Counted from the first letter of the stretch, positions 16,751 to 24,865 are shown. The stretch: DNA of 64,000 bases from Paludifilum halophilum (GCF_002245355.1 NZ_NOWF01000002.1:216996-280995); one strand, 5' to 3'. The notes: generated by a model not told the origin, from the sequence alone. Numbers and translations are program-made.

Positions 16751-18402
16751 TCCCGATTTCCGGCTGTCGTGACGGTTCCGTTTCCGGTGTCGCGCAGGGA
16801 AGAGACGGTTCCCGAACGGTAAAGATCGTTGTTGGTAACCAAATTATCGTTGCAGGTATTGGTGATGCGAATACCGTAATCGGGCCGGGATCCAGTTGCG
16901 TCCATCCGGCACAAGTTGCCCTGTACATGGTTCCGATCGGATCCCGAATGAATACCGATGCCGGGAATTTCATCGTCCCCCTTCCGGTTGCCTCCCCGGC
17001 AGAAATTGCCGATCACATGATTGTCACTGGATTCATTGACGGCAATCCCGTACTCCCAGACATCCTCCACCCGGTTTTGAGCCAGGGTGCTGTATTCGAT
17101 CCGGTACACGCTGATCCCCTGGTCTCCCGCCCGGCGGATGACATTACCGATCACTTGAACCCGGGTACAGTAATCCAGGTAGATCCCATCATTGTTGGTC
17201 TCTTCGATGACATTCCCAGTAATCACAGCGTCTGTAATCCAGTAAGTTTTTCCTCCTTCTGAGAAACCGTTGAGCCAGATGCCGAAACCCAGATCTTCCC
17301 CGTTCATTCGGCGGAAGGTGTTATGGGCGATCGTATAATGGCCCGCCGCCGTCGTCTCGGCATTTCGCATCTCGATGCCCATGCGGCAATTTTCAAAGGT
17401 GTTGCCGACGACGGTACAATCCCGGTAGTTATACCCCCGAATCCCTTGACCGGTCAACTCCTTAAAGTGATTGCCGATCACCCGGACATTGGTGTGATAG
17501 ATATTCGTGGTGGCGGAATGACTGCCGAAACCCCGGGACCAACGGGTAAACGTATTGTAGGCGATCAAAATGTCGTCGCAGGGCGTATTGTCGTAGTTTC
17601 CGTAAGCCGGATACTGGGAAGCGGACTTCATCAAGTCGATCTGTACCGCTTCGGAATAACGGGTTCCTGAGTACCCGTCAAAAATACAGTGAACCACTTT
17701 TCCGTGGCGAACTGCATTCAGCTCGACGCAGTGATGATGATACACATCTGTCACCTTGGTATCCCGGATGGTAATATATTCGCAGTGACCGAAGGACAGG
17801 GAGGTGACGGGGCTGGGAAACCGTCGGGCGTTGCTGTCCCATTCGCCCCCGGTCACTTCCACATCGTGCACCCCTTGGTAACCATCGATATTTCCGATCC
17901 CGCTGCGGAGCATATTCCCCAGTTCAGCGTCCCGCACAATCTTGGCGGCAGGGGACAAGCGCAGCCTCGTCCGGCTGTATATCAATAACGTCGCTCGGAT
18001 CGCATAGGTCCCCGGCGGCACCTGTACCTCGCCGCCTCCTTGCTCCCGGGCTTCATCCAGAGCCGCTTGGATCGCCGGACTGTCATCGGTCACCCCGTCT
18101 CCGACCGCCCCCTTATCCTTGACATTGATCATCGGAAGCAACCGGCTCTCCAGGCGATCGATCCGCTCCCGATCCGCCAACAATTCCCCTTCGGCGTTTT
18201 CCACCCGTTCATCGGCGGTGGTCCCGGTAAAGGAAAAGGCGGTGGAATCCCGCAGGGCGATCAGTTCATTATCGACGGTTTCTCCGGTTTCCAGGATATC
18301 CATGCGACGCTTCAGATCCGTACTTTCATCGGTATTGTGGTTGAACTTTTCACTCCAATCCACCAGACTGTCCTTCACTTCAATTTTTTTGAATCCGGAC
18401 AT
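16747..18402 (-). CDS. phage tailspike-like protein with pectate-lyase-type beta-helix
   Basis: 551 residues. An N-terminal helical, coiled-coil-like part (about 1-88) probably trimerises and anchors it. It is followed by the pectate_lyase_3 opening INVKDKGAVGDGVTDDSPAI (about 92-111), then a long parallel beta-helix with repeated V.GN.F..C and V.GNVI..A rungs up to about residue 540. Such proteins bind or cleave surface polysaccharide and set host range. It begins at ATG 18402 behind AAAGGAGG, 13 bases after the Dit gene, and its end overlaps the Tal gene. It is probably the receptor-recognition part of the particle. Confidence 0.85.
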   Translation of the reverse strand: MSGFKKIEVKDSLVDWSEKFNHNTDESTDLKRRMDILETGETVDNELIALRDSTAFSFTGTTADERVENAEGELLADRERIDRLESRLLPMINVKDKGAVGDGVTDDSPAIQAALDEAREQGGGEVQVPPGTYAIRATLLIYSRTRLRLSPAAKIVRDAELGNMLRSGIGNIDGYQGVHDVEVTGGEWDSNARRFPSPVTSLSFGHCEYITIRDTKVTDVYHHHCVELNAVRHGKVVHCIFDGYSGTRYSEAVQIDLMKSASQYPAYGNYDNTPCDDILIAYNTFTRWSRGFGSHSATTNIYHTNVRVIGNHFKELTGQGIRGYNYRDCTVVGNTFENCRMGIEMRNAETTAAGHYTIAHNTFRRMNGEDLGFGIWLNGFSEGGKTYWITDAVITGNVIEETNNDGIYLDYCTRVQVIGNVIRRAGDQGISVYRIEYSTLAQNRVEDVWEYGIAVNESSDNHVIGNFCRGGNRKGDDEIPGIGIHSGSDRNHVQGNLCRMDATGSRPDYGIRITNTCNDNLVTNNDLYRSGTVSSLRDTGNGTVTTAGNRE

Positions 18403-18415
18403 AAAAAAGCCTCCT

Positions 18416-20746
18416 TTATAATAATCGCTTGCGGTTTTGAATCCGCAACCGACCTTCCTTGCGGCAGGGGAAATCGATGGTCACCCGTTGCAACCGGTGA
18501 GGCCGGGAAACATCAAAGGTGTGAAAACGAATGCAGTATTGCATCCGTGCATGACTTAAATCCGTATCCGAACGGATCGCCGAAATCCGGCCGTCTGCTC
18601 CCACCGGCTCCCAAGAGCCATATCCTCGGCCGAAGTCCCACCGGGTCTCCAGATCCACCGACCCATAGGGGGTCTGCTTAAAGGCCATCCGCCCCTCCGA
18701 CACGTTTCGCTCCAGGTGGATTCCGATATTCTCGGAGATAAAAAGACCCCCGGATTCTCCCCGGAACCGGCGGTCAAAATCAAAGAGAAGGGACGTCTTT
18801 TCATCGTTGGGGATCGGATCACCGCTCGCGGGATCGTAACGCTCTTCGGGATTCCGATCCCGATTGGAAATCCGAAAATCGTCGATCAGGTGGTTCCACT
18901 GGCGTCCACCCCGGTTATCGCTCCCGATAAAAAAGGTCTCCACTCCCGAAAAATCGGGGATAAGCTCTGTCCGAGCCTCTCCCGACTCATCCTGCAAAGA
19001 AACGATTTCCCCGTCCAAATACCATTCGACTCTGCCATTAACCCATCGCACCTCCCAATAATGCCACCCGATACCAGGGGCGGGAGTCCCTTTCCCGTCA
19101 AAGACGTTAGCCCCGTTCATCCAAAGGTTATAGGTTTGATCCCCGGCATAGCGATAGAATAAGAAGCGGTTGGAACCGGCGGTATCCCAGATAAATCCCG
19201 CCCTCCCTGTTCCGTCTTTATAAACCCAGACCCCGATCGAACCCGCCTCTTCATTCAGCATCGAGCCACCGGGGATGGAAAGGGTTTCCGCCGCCTTGGT
19301 CCCCTCCAGATGCCAGCCCCAGGTGTGGGCGGTCTTGGTCAACATGGGCTGTACCGCCTCAACCTCAAGCTCGTTCCGTCGGGTTCCGCCGTCATCGATC
19401 AAGAAAGCGCGTACCGACACCGATCCGGCAGGGGCGGTGTCGGTCAGGGACACGGTGCGGAAATCCTCCGTAAGCTCGTCGGCCACATTCCGGTAAAACG
19501 GGGTCAACAACCGGCCTTCCGCATCATAGAAAGAAAGGCGTAACACACAGTGATCCACGCCGCCCGCTTTTCGGAGGTTCACCTGAATCGTGATCTCCTC
19601 TTGCTCTGACACCGGTACCGTTTGGTACAGATACACCCTGTCCGTACCGTCCCCGGACGAGGCGCGCAGAATCCGGGCCGCTCCTCTGACCGAATCCGTC
19701 GGCTTCACTCCACTGCGATTCCAGTAGGTGTCCAGATCTTGAAACCCGGCATCGGACAGCTCCTGGGTCACTTCCTTCTCCATCCGTACCGCACAACCGG
19801 TCTTCCCTGGATCATACCGAGGACCCGAAGCAGGAGTGCCGTCCTCATGGTATCCCGGGGAAGAACGGGAGAATTCCGGAGTGTTCACCGGAATGGTGCC
19901 GATTCCCTCCCCTGTCTCCCCATCCGTTGCCACCCGGGTATTGATGAAGCTCCCTCCCTGCCAATCGGCGGTGCCCTGATGGACCACCGTATAAGCGGAA
20001 TCGCTTTTCAACTGATAATGAACCCGTATGTCGTGTTGACCGTGGGGGATCACCAGCGGATCGCCCACAAGGAAGGCATCCCTGGAAGCGCCGTCTTCCC
20101 GGGCGGTCATCCCTTCCAAACCCAAGGTGAGAACGCCTTCCACTCGGCGATCATAGCGGACATCCTGCCCTTCCAACATGAATCGCGGATAATCCGCCCC
20201 CTCCACCTCAAAAGTGGGGGGAAGGTCCACCCCCTCATTGTAGTAAGGGATGGAAATGACCGAACCCGTTAACCGGTACTCGGTCCGAACAGGAACCACG
20301 GATTGACTGAAATGGATCCAGGGATTGTCCATATTGATTTCGTGATCCCGCCACCTTCTCCAGGCAAAAGGACGATATAACCGGACCTGAGCTTTCAGAA
20401 TCCCCATTTTGGGATGCTGCGCTTGTGTGGAAAGGTGGATCACTTGGCCGGGGTAGTACCGATCATCTTCCTCCGGCAGAATGATCCGTACCGGCCGGCG
20501 CCGGTTGTACAATCGCTGGGAAAAGGCATCCGCATCCCGGTGGAACCGATCCCCGATATACCGGAACATCAGTGTCAATTCCGCTTCGTCCTGTTGCGGA
20601 GAAAAGTAGAAGTGACCGGATCCCGGAACCCGCACCGACACGGGATCCAGCGCAATCCGGTCCCGTTCGGCGAATCCGGTATGGACAAAGTGGAAATCCG
20701 TTGAATCAAAAGCGTCATCGACGGTTTCAAAGCGAATGTGGTTCAC
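18416..20746 (-). CDS. distal tail protein (Dit) with LamG-like insertion
   Basis: 776 residues, about three times the usual Dit length. Residues 1-170 look like a Dit N-domain (DAFDSTDFHFVHTGFAERDR, then the belt strands). Residues near 400-500 form a carbohydrate-binding-like beta domain. About 500-660 match a concanavalin/LamG fold (GSIGVWVYKDGTG, WHYWEVRWVNGRVEWYLDG, IDDFRISNRDR). The C-terminus returns to Dit-like strands. Extra lectin domains in Dit help siphoviruses grip glycans. The start is GTG 20746, one base after the tape-measure stop. Confidence 0.8.
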   Translation of the reverse strand: MNHIRFETVDDAFDSTDFHFVHTGFAERDRIALDPVSVRVPGSGHFYFSPQQDEAELTLMFRYIGDRFHRDADAFSQRLYNRRRPVRIILPEEDDRYYPGQVIHLSTQAQHPKMGILKAQVRLYRPFAWRRWRDHEINMDNPWIHFSQSVVPVRTEYRLTGSVISIPYYNEGVDLPPTFEVEGADYPRFMLEGQDVRYDRRVEGVLTLGLEGMTAREDGASRDAFLVGDPLVIPHGQHDIRVHYQLKSDSAYTVVHQGTADWQGGSFINTRVATDGETGEGIGTIPVNTPEFSRSSPGYHEDGTPASGPRYDPGKTGCAVRMEKEVTQELSDAGFQDLDTYWNRSGVKPTDSVRGAARILRASSGDGTDRVYLYQTVPVSEQEEITIQVNLRKAGGVDHCVLRLSFYDAEGRLLTPFYRNVADELTEDFRTVSLTDTAPAGSVSVRAFLIDDGGTRRNELEVEAVQPMLTKTAHTWGWHLEGTKAAETLSIPGGSMLNEEAGSIGVWVYKDGTGRAGFIWDTAGSNRFLFYRYAGDQTYNLWMNGANVFDGKGTPAPGIGWHYWEVRWVNGRVEWYLDGEIVSLQDESGEARTELIPDFSGVETFFIGSDNRGGRQWNHLIDDFRISNRDRNPEERYDPASGDPIPNDEKTSLLFDFDRRFRGESGGLFISENIGIHLERNVSEGRMAFKQTPYGSVDLETRWDFGRGYGSWEPVGADGRISAIRSDTDLSHARMQYCIRFHTFDVSRPHRLQRVTIDFPCRKEGRLRIQNRKRLL

Positions 20747-20747
20747 G

Positions 20748-22151
20748 TTATCGCACCCCCTGCATCGCCGATTGCAAATCCAGGTGCAGCTCCTTGCGCA
20801 CCGTCGGCATAATCTTTTCGCCGTCCAGCAGGATGTGGATTTCCACCGGTTGGCGGATCGACCCGCCTTCTGCCGACGATCCGGGAACGGTTGACGCTTC
20901 TATCTCCCGAGCCGTGTCACGAACCGCCATCCCCACCTGTGGAACACCGGCCCGGATCCCCTTGGAAAACATGTCCATAAAATTAGGGGCCCACTGATCG
21001 GCAGAACGCCCCGGTCCCCGCTTGGCCGGCGAAGAGAAACCGAGGAAGTCTCCGACGACCCCCGCCGCATCCCCTAAGGCTCCCGTCAGCTTTCCCATCA
21101 TCGACCGGATGCCGTCGATGAATCCGCTGATCAAATTCTTGCCCCAAGCCAGTGCCTTTTTCGGGAGGCCGCCCAACATATCGTTAAAGGTATTTCCGAT
21201 CCCCTTTAAGATTTTTCCAGTGGTCTCCCGCAGGGTGTTTAACGCTTCCCTCCATTTTCCGGTCAGCAATTGAGCCGCGAATTTTACGATCCCCATAACC
21301 GCCGTCAAGGCCGTGGAAATCACCCCTTTGATCCCGGCCCAGATCGATGCGGTTACGGTTTTAATGATCGTCCAAATCACTCGAATCGTTCCCAGAATCG
21401 CCGACATGGCCACGGAAATAAAGGGCTGCATCCACCCCCAAACTCTTTTTACCGCCTCCATGATCACCTTCCCGTTCTCCTGCCAAAACGCCTGGATTCG
21501 CTCCAGTTGACTCTGAAAAAAGGTGGTCACCGCTGTCATCACCGTTTGCACCGTGTCCCGGATAAAGGTGAGTGCCGTAACAAACGCCGTTCGCACAAAC
21601 TCCCACACCGTATCCACAACCGTGCGAAACCAGGAAAACTGGTTGTAGGCTTGTATCAAGGCATAGGCCAAAGTGGCGAATAGGGCGATGATGGCAACAA
21701 CAACCGCTAGTATTTTTAGTATTGGTAGAAGCACCGCCCATTCAGCCACAACAAGTACCATAAAAGCAGCTGCGGCATTTGTAATAATCATGGCCAAACT
21801 GACCAACAACGCAAGGAATGTACCCGTTAAAGCCATAAACTTTTGAATTGGTGCGGGTAATTGATTAAAAGCGTCTACAAAAAATCGGATAACCTCAATA
21901 ATTTTTATAATCGTTGGAGCCAGTGCTTCTCCTATATTCTCCTTCGCATCATGAAATGAATCTTTCAGCTTATTAAAAGCCTCTTTTATCTCCGGACTAG
22001 CTGCAACCGACAACCCCAATACCACTGAAATCGTCCCGGCTGCAGTAGCCGCCACTTTGGTTAATTGCTCCGTTGCATCGTTCATTGCCGTGGATAAGCC
22101 ATTAAGCCTTTTATTAAACTCCTTTAAATCCACTTGAACGGAAGCCGACAT
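20748..22151 (-). CDS. tail tape measure protein
   Basis: 467 residues from ATG 22151 (MSASVQVDLKEFNKRLNG), which follows AAAAGGAGGGATCAGAAG. The N-terminus is helical. Hydrophobic stretches at about 125-185 suit the membrane-channel part of a tape measure. The rest is long amphipathic helix with many W.....I..A repeats, ending in a short beta segment (VEIHILLDGEKIMPTVRK). At this length the tail would be short for a siphovirus (roughly 70 nm by the usual rule, an inference). It lies between the chaperones and Dit, the canonical position. Confidence 0.88.
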   Translation of the reverse strand: MSASVQVDLKEFNKRLNGLSTAMNDATEQLTKVAATAAGTISVVLGLSVAASPEIKEAFNKLKDSFHDAKENIGEALAPTIIKIIEVIRFFVDAFNQLPAPIQKFMALTGTFLALLVSLAMIITNAAAAFMVLVVAEWAVLLPILKILAVVVAIIALFATLAYALIQAYNQFSWFRTVVDTVWEFVRTAFVTALTFIRDTVQTVMTAVTTFFQSQLERIQAFWQENGKVIMEAVKRVWGWMQPFISVAMSAILGTIRVIWTIIKTVTASIWAGIKGVISTALTAVMGIVKFAAQLLTGKWREALNTLRETTGKILKGIGNTFNDMLGGLPKKALAWGKNLISGFIDGIRSMMGKLTGALGDAAGVVGDFLGFSSPAKRGPGRSADQWAPNFMDMFSKGIRAGVPQVGMAVRDTAREIEASTVPGSSAEGGSIRQPVEIHILLDGEKIMPTVRKELHLDLQSAMQGVR

Positions 22152-22274
22152 CTTCTGATCCCTCCTTTTAATAAATTTAAAATACGTGCTTTTACAGGAA
22201 AAACTGTTTGTCACAGCGAATAATTTCCATGAGGAGGAGATTTTTCGTCCAAATACCATCTATACTACCATCGA

Positions 22275-22568
22275 TTGGAACGACAACCGAAAAGAGAGAC
22301 CCTTTTCATCGGAGCTTTTACGTTCTTTTTTATGGGTTCACTTCTAACGATTACGATTATCGGGGGAATCATTGGCATCCCAACACTTGTCATAGGAGGA
22401 ATGTTCCTGATCATCCGTTCATTCATCAAAGTGATTGAGATTGAATGCCCCTCTTGCCGTGCAAAAAACACCATTGAACCGAAGGTCAAACGTTTTCACT
22501 GTATAAGCTGTTACAGACATCTCAACGAGAAAGAAACCTCCAACGCCAAACATCGGATTCAGGCGTAG
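22275..22568 (+). CDS. small membrane protein with C-terminal zinc ribbon, reversed within the tail operon
   Basis: 97 residues: two hydrophobic spans (about 11-28 and 29-48), then a CPSC...CISC zinc-ribbon-like tail (about 55-79) and a basic end. It is read against the tail operon, between the tape measure and the chaperone genes, and is clearly richer in A+T than its neighbours. This is the hallmark of a late-acquired cargo gene (moron). The only in-frame start is TTG 22275; an AGGAGGAG lies about 35 bases upstream, too far away, so the true start is unsure. The function is not known. Confidence 0.6.
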   Translation: MERQPKRETLFIGAFTFFFMGSLLTITIIGGIIGIPTLVIGGMFLIIRSFIKVIEIECPSCRAKNTIEPKVKRFHCISCYRHLNEKETSNAKHRIQA

Positions 22569-22611
22569 TAGGCTTTTTTGTATGAAAACAAGGGGCTGAT
22601 CAACAGCCCCC

Positions 22612-23213
22612 TTATCCCTTGCGTGAACGGATGAGCCGATTGAAATGGCGTTCCTTTTCTTCTCGGCTCATGTTCCGGTCCTGTCCGAGCAATTTTTTGA
22701 CGGTCACCTTCTTTTTCAGATGGACGTTCATCACGTTGGCCGCATGCCATGCCAGCCGGTGCATGTCGTATTCCACACGCTCCCGGTATCCTCGGGCCAT
22801 CTCATCCAACTCTGCCGGTGTCAGACGCCAAAATTCGTCCGGCTTTAAAGCGAGCGGCCCGAATGCGAGGTGCTTGGCCTCTGTCCAATTCCACCCGGAC
22901 CGCCCTTCCCGTTTTTTCCCCCACCCTGCGGAAAAGCGGCTGTCATCGCTTCCGTTACCTTTTCTGTAATCTCCTCGATCCGTTCCAGATCGATTATGTC
23001 CCCGGTCTCCCGCAATGTCAGGTCGGGGGATTCGTGAAGCAGTCCCGCCCAAATCATCGCCCGCAGTTCCCGCATGCCGACTGTTCCGTCATTCAGCTGG
23101 GTAACCGGTTTCCCCAGAGCATCCTCCAGTTCCGTCAAAGCATTCAGATCAAACTTGAATCGGCGCTGCTTATCCAATGTCACATCCACATATCCGCGAT
23201 GTTGGTTGGCCAT
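22612..23213 (-). CDS. tail assembly chaperone, long (GT) form made by -1 frameshift
   Basis: A 200-residue product predicted when ribosomes slip back one base at A-AAA-AAC (22917-22911). The first 101 codons are shared with the short form; the new frame continues KREGRSGWNWTEAKHLAFGP through a basic helical T domain ending FNRLIRSRKG. The second frame has no start of its own near the overlap. In lambda-type tails the short form coats the tape measure and the T part recruits tube subunits. The slippery heptamer lies in exactly the phase needed. Confidence 0.8.
22845..23213 (-). CDS. tail assembly chaperone, short (G) form
   Basis: 122 residues starting ATG 23213 behind AAAAGGAGGGAAACG. It begins GYVDVTLDKQRRFKFDLNAL and is acidic-helical in the middle (DLERIEEITEKVTEAMTAAF). 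It ends with about 20 low-complexity Gly/Ser/Arg residues after the slippery site, which looks like read-through sequence rather than a fold. It sits between the tail tube gene and the tape measure, as gpG does in lambda-like phages. Confidence 0.85.
   Translation of the reverse strand: MANQHRGYVDVTLDKQRRFKFDLNALTELEDALGKPVTQLNDGTVGMRELRAMIWAGLLHESPDLTLRETGDIIDLERIEEITEKVTEAMTAAFPQGGGKNGKGGPGGIGQRPSTSHSGRSL
22911..22917 (-). other. programmed -1 frameshift site (A AAA AAC)
   Basis: On the minus strand GGG-GGA-AAA-AAC-GGG places the heptamer A-AAA-AAC in the X-XXY-YYZ register of the chaperone frame (its first A is the third base of codon 99). Slipping by -1 joins the 22845 frame to the 22612 frame. 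This is the standard site for tail chaperone frameshifting. Confidence 0.8.
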
Positions 23214-23226
23214 CGTTTCCCTCCTT

Positions 23227-23652
23227 TTAAGCGGCGGTCGCCTGTTTCAGCTCGGCGGAACCCCGCAGAGTCGCCGAAAGGGCCACGACATCATCCACTG
23301 CGTTGTTCACTTCCCAGGAAGTAACAAAGGCTTTTCCTTCGTATCCCGTCTCTCCTGACCCATCCTTGGGGAAAAGGCGGACCAGGACCGTTCCTCCCTC
23401 GACGAGAGCATTGTACAGGTCATCCTGTCCGGCATCGGCGGTGACATAAATCCCTTCCGCTTCCAGCTCCCACTCTTTTAAACCGGGGATATACTCCATC
23501 CACCCGTTGCTGGCGAAACTGCTCGCCTCCAGCTCCTCCTGGCTGATCGTCAGCGTCGCTTCTCTCATCTCGGCAATCTCATCATACGTGGTTCCCCCGT
23601 CGCTGGAAACATACAGTCTTCCTTGAAATCCGGGGATCGCTTGGGTAGCCAC
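23227..23652 (-). CDS. phage major tail (tube) protein, TP901-1/siphovirus type
   Basis: 141 residues, almost entirely beta strands. It opens IPGFQGRLYVSSDGGTTYDE, followed by EATLTISQEELEASSF, EGIYVTADAG and FPKDGSGETGYEGKAFVTSW, ending in a short Ala-rich tail. This matches small tail-tube proteins that stack as hexamers. The ATG at 23652 follows AGGAGTGATCCAT. The order with DUF3168 upstream and chaperones downstream is standard for siphoviral tail modules. No sheath gene is present, so the tail would be non-contractile. Confidence 0.88.
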   Translation of the reverse strand: MATQAIPGFQGRLYVSSDGGTTYDEIAEMREATLTISQEELEASSFASNGWMEYIPGLKEWELEAEGIYVTADAGQDDLYNALVEGGTVLVRLFPKDGSGETGYEGKAFVTSWEVNNAVDDVVALSATLRGSAELKQATAA

Positions 23653-23678
23653 TATGGATCACTCCTTCTGTTTTTGAA

Positions 23679-24089
23679 TCATGTCGCTTGAACCAACAGC
23701 TGATAATCGACAAGTATCTTGCGATGGGGAGTTTCCGGATCGATCTCCGCCTCGCCCGCCACATAACGGCATGAGGCGGTTCCGTATCCGTCAACATCCA
23801 AATTCCGGTCGGCCAACAATCGGTTCAGGTCTTCGAGGATCTCGTTCGCTTCGGAAAAACCCTGCGCATCGGACCAGATATGCAATGTGAGGGTCACTTC
23901 CTCACCGAAACGGGAAAACGTGCGAAAGGGTGAAGAAGTGATTCCTCCGACCGCTACAAAAGGAAAAGCTTCGTTCTCCGGAACCCCGTCGAACACCCCG
24001 GACACTTTGGACATCAGCTCCTCGTCTGTAGAAAGATGCTGGGTCACGGCTTGTTGCACCGGTGCAAATGCGCTGTTCGTTTTATTCAC
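23679..24089 (-). CDS. DUF3168 tail completion/terminator-like protein
   Basis: 136 residues. Features of the DUF3168 (gp17/lambda gpU-like) family: an N-terminal helix with QQAVTQHLSTDEELMSKVSGVF, then the strand FPFVAVGGI, then EVTLTLHIWSDAQGFSEANEIL and a final RKILVDYQLLV strand. This protein caps the tail at the head-proximal end. The start is GTG 24089 after ACGGAAAGGG. A LexA-type dyad lies only 15-26 bases upstream of the start, in the gap after the regulator gene. Confidence 0.85.
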   Translation of the reverse strand: MNKTNSAFAPVQQAVTQHLSTDEELMSKVSGVFDGVPENEAFPFVAVGGITSSPFRTFSRFGEEVTLTLHIWSDAQGFSEANEILEDLNRLLADRNLDVDGYGTASCRYVAGEAEIDPETPHRKILVDYQLLVQAT

Positions 24090-24103
24090 CCCTTTCCGTA
24101 CAG

Positions 24104-24115
24104 GAACGTATGTTC
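24104..24115 (-). promoter_or_regulatory. LexA (SOS)-type box before the tail genes
   Basis: GAACGTATGTTC, within the perfect dyad GGAAC-N4-GTTCC. It fits the Gram-positive LexA/DinR consensus CGAAC-N4-GTTCG apart from the outermost base pair. It lies directly upstream of the first structural gene. No convincing -35/-10 pair was found beside it, so it may control a weak internal promoter or act as a roadblock. Confidence 0.6.
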
Positions 24116-24158
24116 CCCTTTCATCTATAGGTGGTTTTCGTATGGCAAGGTCCGACCC

Positions 24159-24689
24159 CTACAATGCTTCTTGCTTCTGGAACGGTGAATGCCTCGAGAA
24201 AGCGCTGTTCCATCCTTCTTCTGCCACCGCCCTTCGGAGTTTCGTCTCCGCCCGCCGAACATAGGATTGAACGGCAGCTTTGGAGCAGTTCATCAGAGAA
24301 GCGACCCGAGCAAAGCTGAGGCACTGGCCCCTTACTGCCACAAAGGCTTCATATTCGCTGGTGGACAGTCGGCTGAGCAACCGTTCCAACAGCGGATCGT
24401 AAGGGCTTGTCCCCTCAGGTTTCAAACTCTCCCGCCACTCGACCTTTCTTTTTGCCGCTTCGGAAAGCTGACTCCAAAAGACCTCCCGCTGATAAAAAGC
24501 GCGGCTTTCCATGCCTCGTTGACGAAAGGGCTGACAGCCTGTGACCATCCATTCGATCGTCCACACCAGATCCCTTTCCATCCCGTTCAGCAAACGGCGT
24601 TCCTCTTCCCTTCCCTTCAACGGAAGATTCTCTTTGGCCCGCCGCACCTTTTCAAGGGATTGTCGATACTCTTCGATCAGAACTTTCAT
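24159..24689 (-). CDS. phage late regulator with sigma-70 region 4-like HTH
   Basis: 176 residues. The N-terminal half is a basic helical bundle (VRRAKENLPLKGREEERRLL). The C-terminal part (about 110-160) has LLSRLSTSEYEAFVAVRG, then FARVASLMNCSKAAVQSYVRRAETKLRRA, a region 4-type helix-turn-helix as in Xpf/ArpU-like late activators of Bacillus prophages. The ATG at 24689 follows GGAGGAGGGGAAGG. As first gene of the cluster it probably activates the tail operon. A LexA-boxed promoter and a terminator hairpin lie upstream of it. Confidence 0.75.
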   Translation of the reverse strand: MKVLIEEYRQSLEKVRRAKENLPLKGREEERRLLNGMERDLVWTIEWMVTGCQPFRQRGMESRAFYQREVFWSQLSEAAKRKVEWRESLKPEGTSPYDPLLERLLSRLSTSEYEAFVAVRGQCLSFARVASLMNCSKAAVQSYVRRAETKLRRAVAEEGWNSAFSRHSPFQKQEAL

Positions 24690-24749
24690 CCCTTCCCCTC
24701 CTCCATGAGAAAGTCAACCAGCACGCATGTTCCCATCAGGGGTGAAAGA

Positions 24750-24783
24750 AAAAGGTAAGCGCAGATCTCCGAACGCTTACCTC
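24750..24783 (-). terminator. Intrinsic terminator between LexA promoter and late regulator
   Basis: Minus-strand AGGTAAGCG / CGCTTACCT stem (12-base loop) followed by TTTTTC. It lies 61 bases before the regulator start and about 45 bases after the promoter at 24826-24853. It may end glsA-side transcripts (glsA reads toward it), or attenuate the SOS promoter, or both. Confidence 0.75.
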
Positions 24784-24825
24784 GGACCAACCCTTTCATC
24801 CAATAAAAGGGTACCGACAGATTTA

Positions 24826-24865
24826 TCGTACACAAAAATTTCCGTAAATTCAAGAACATATGTTC
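24826..24865 (-). promoter_or_regulatory. promoter with adjoining LexA (SOS) box
   Basis: Minus strand: LexA dyad GAACATATGTTC (24865-24854), directly followed by -35 TTGAAT, a spacer of 16-17 bases and -10 TACGAT. The 12-bp dyad equals the core of the classic Bacillus DinR/LexA site. It lies between glsA and the late regulator and points into the tail cluster, which suggests DNA-damage induction. Confidence 0.7.

Noticed and set aside
24722..24733. GCACGCATGTTC as a third LexA box before the late regulator
   Set aside because: Only one half-site is intact; the left half differs at a key position, so chance is likely.
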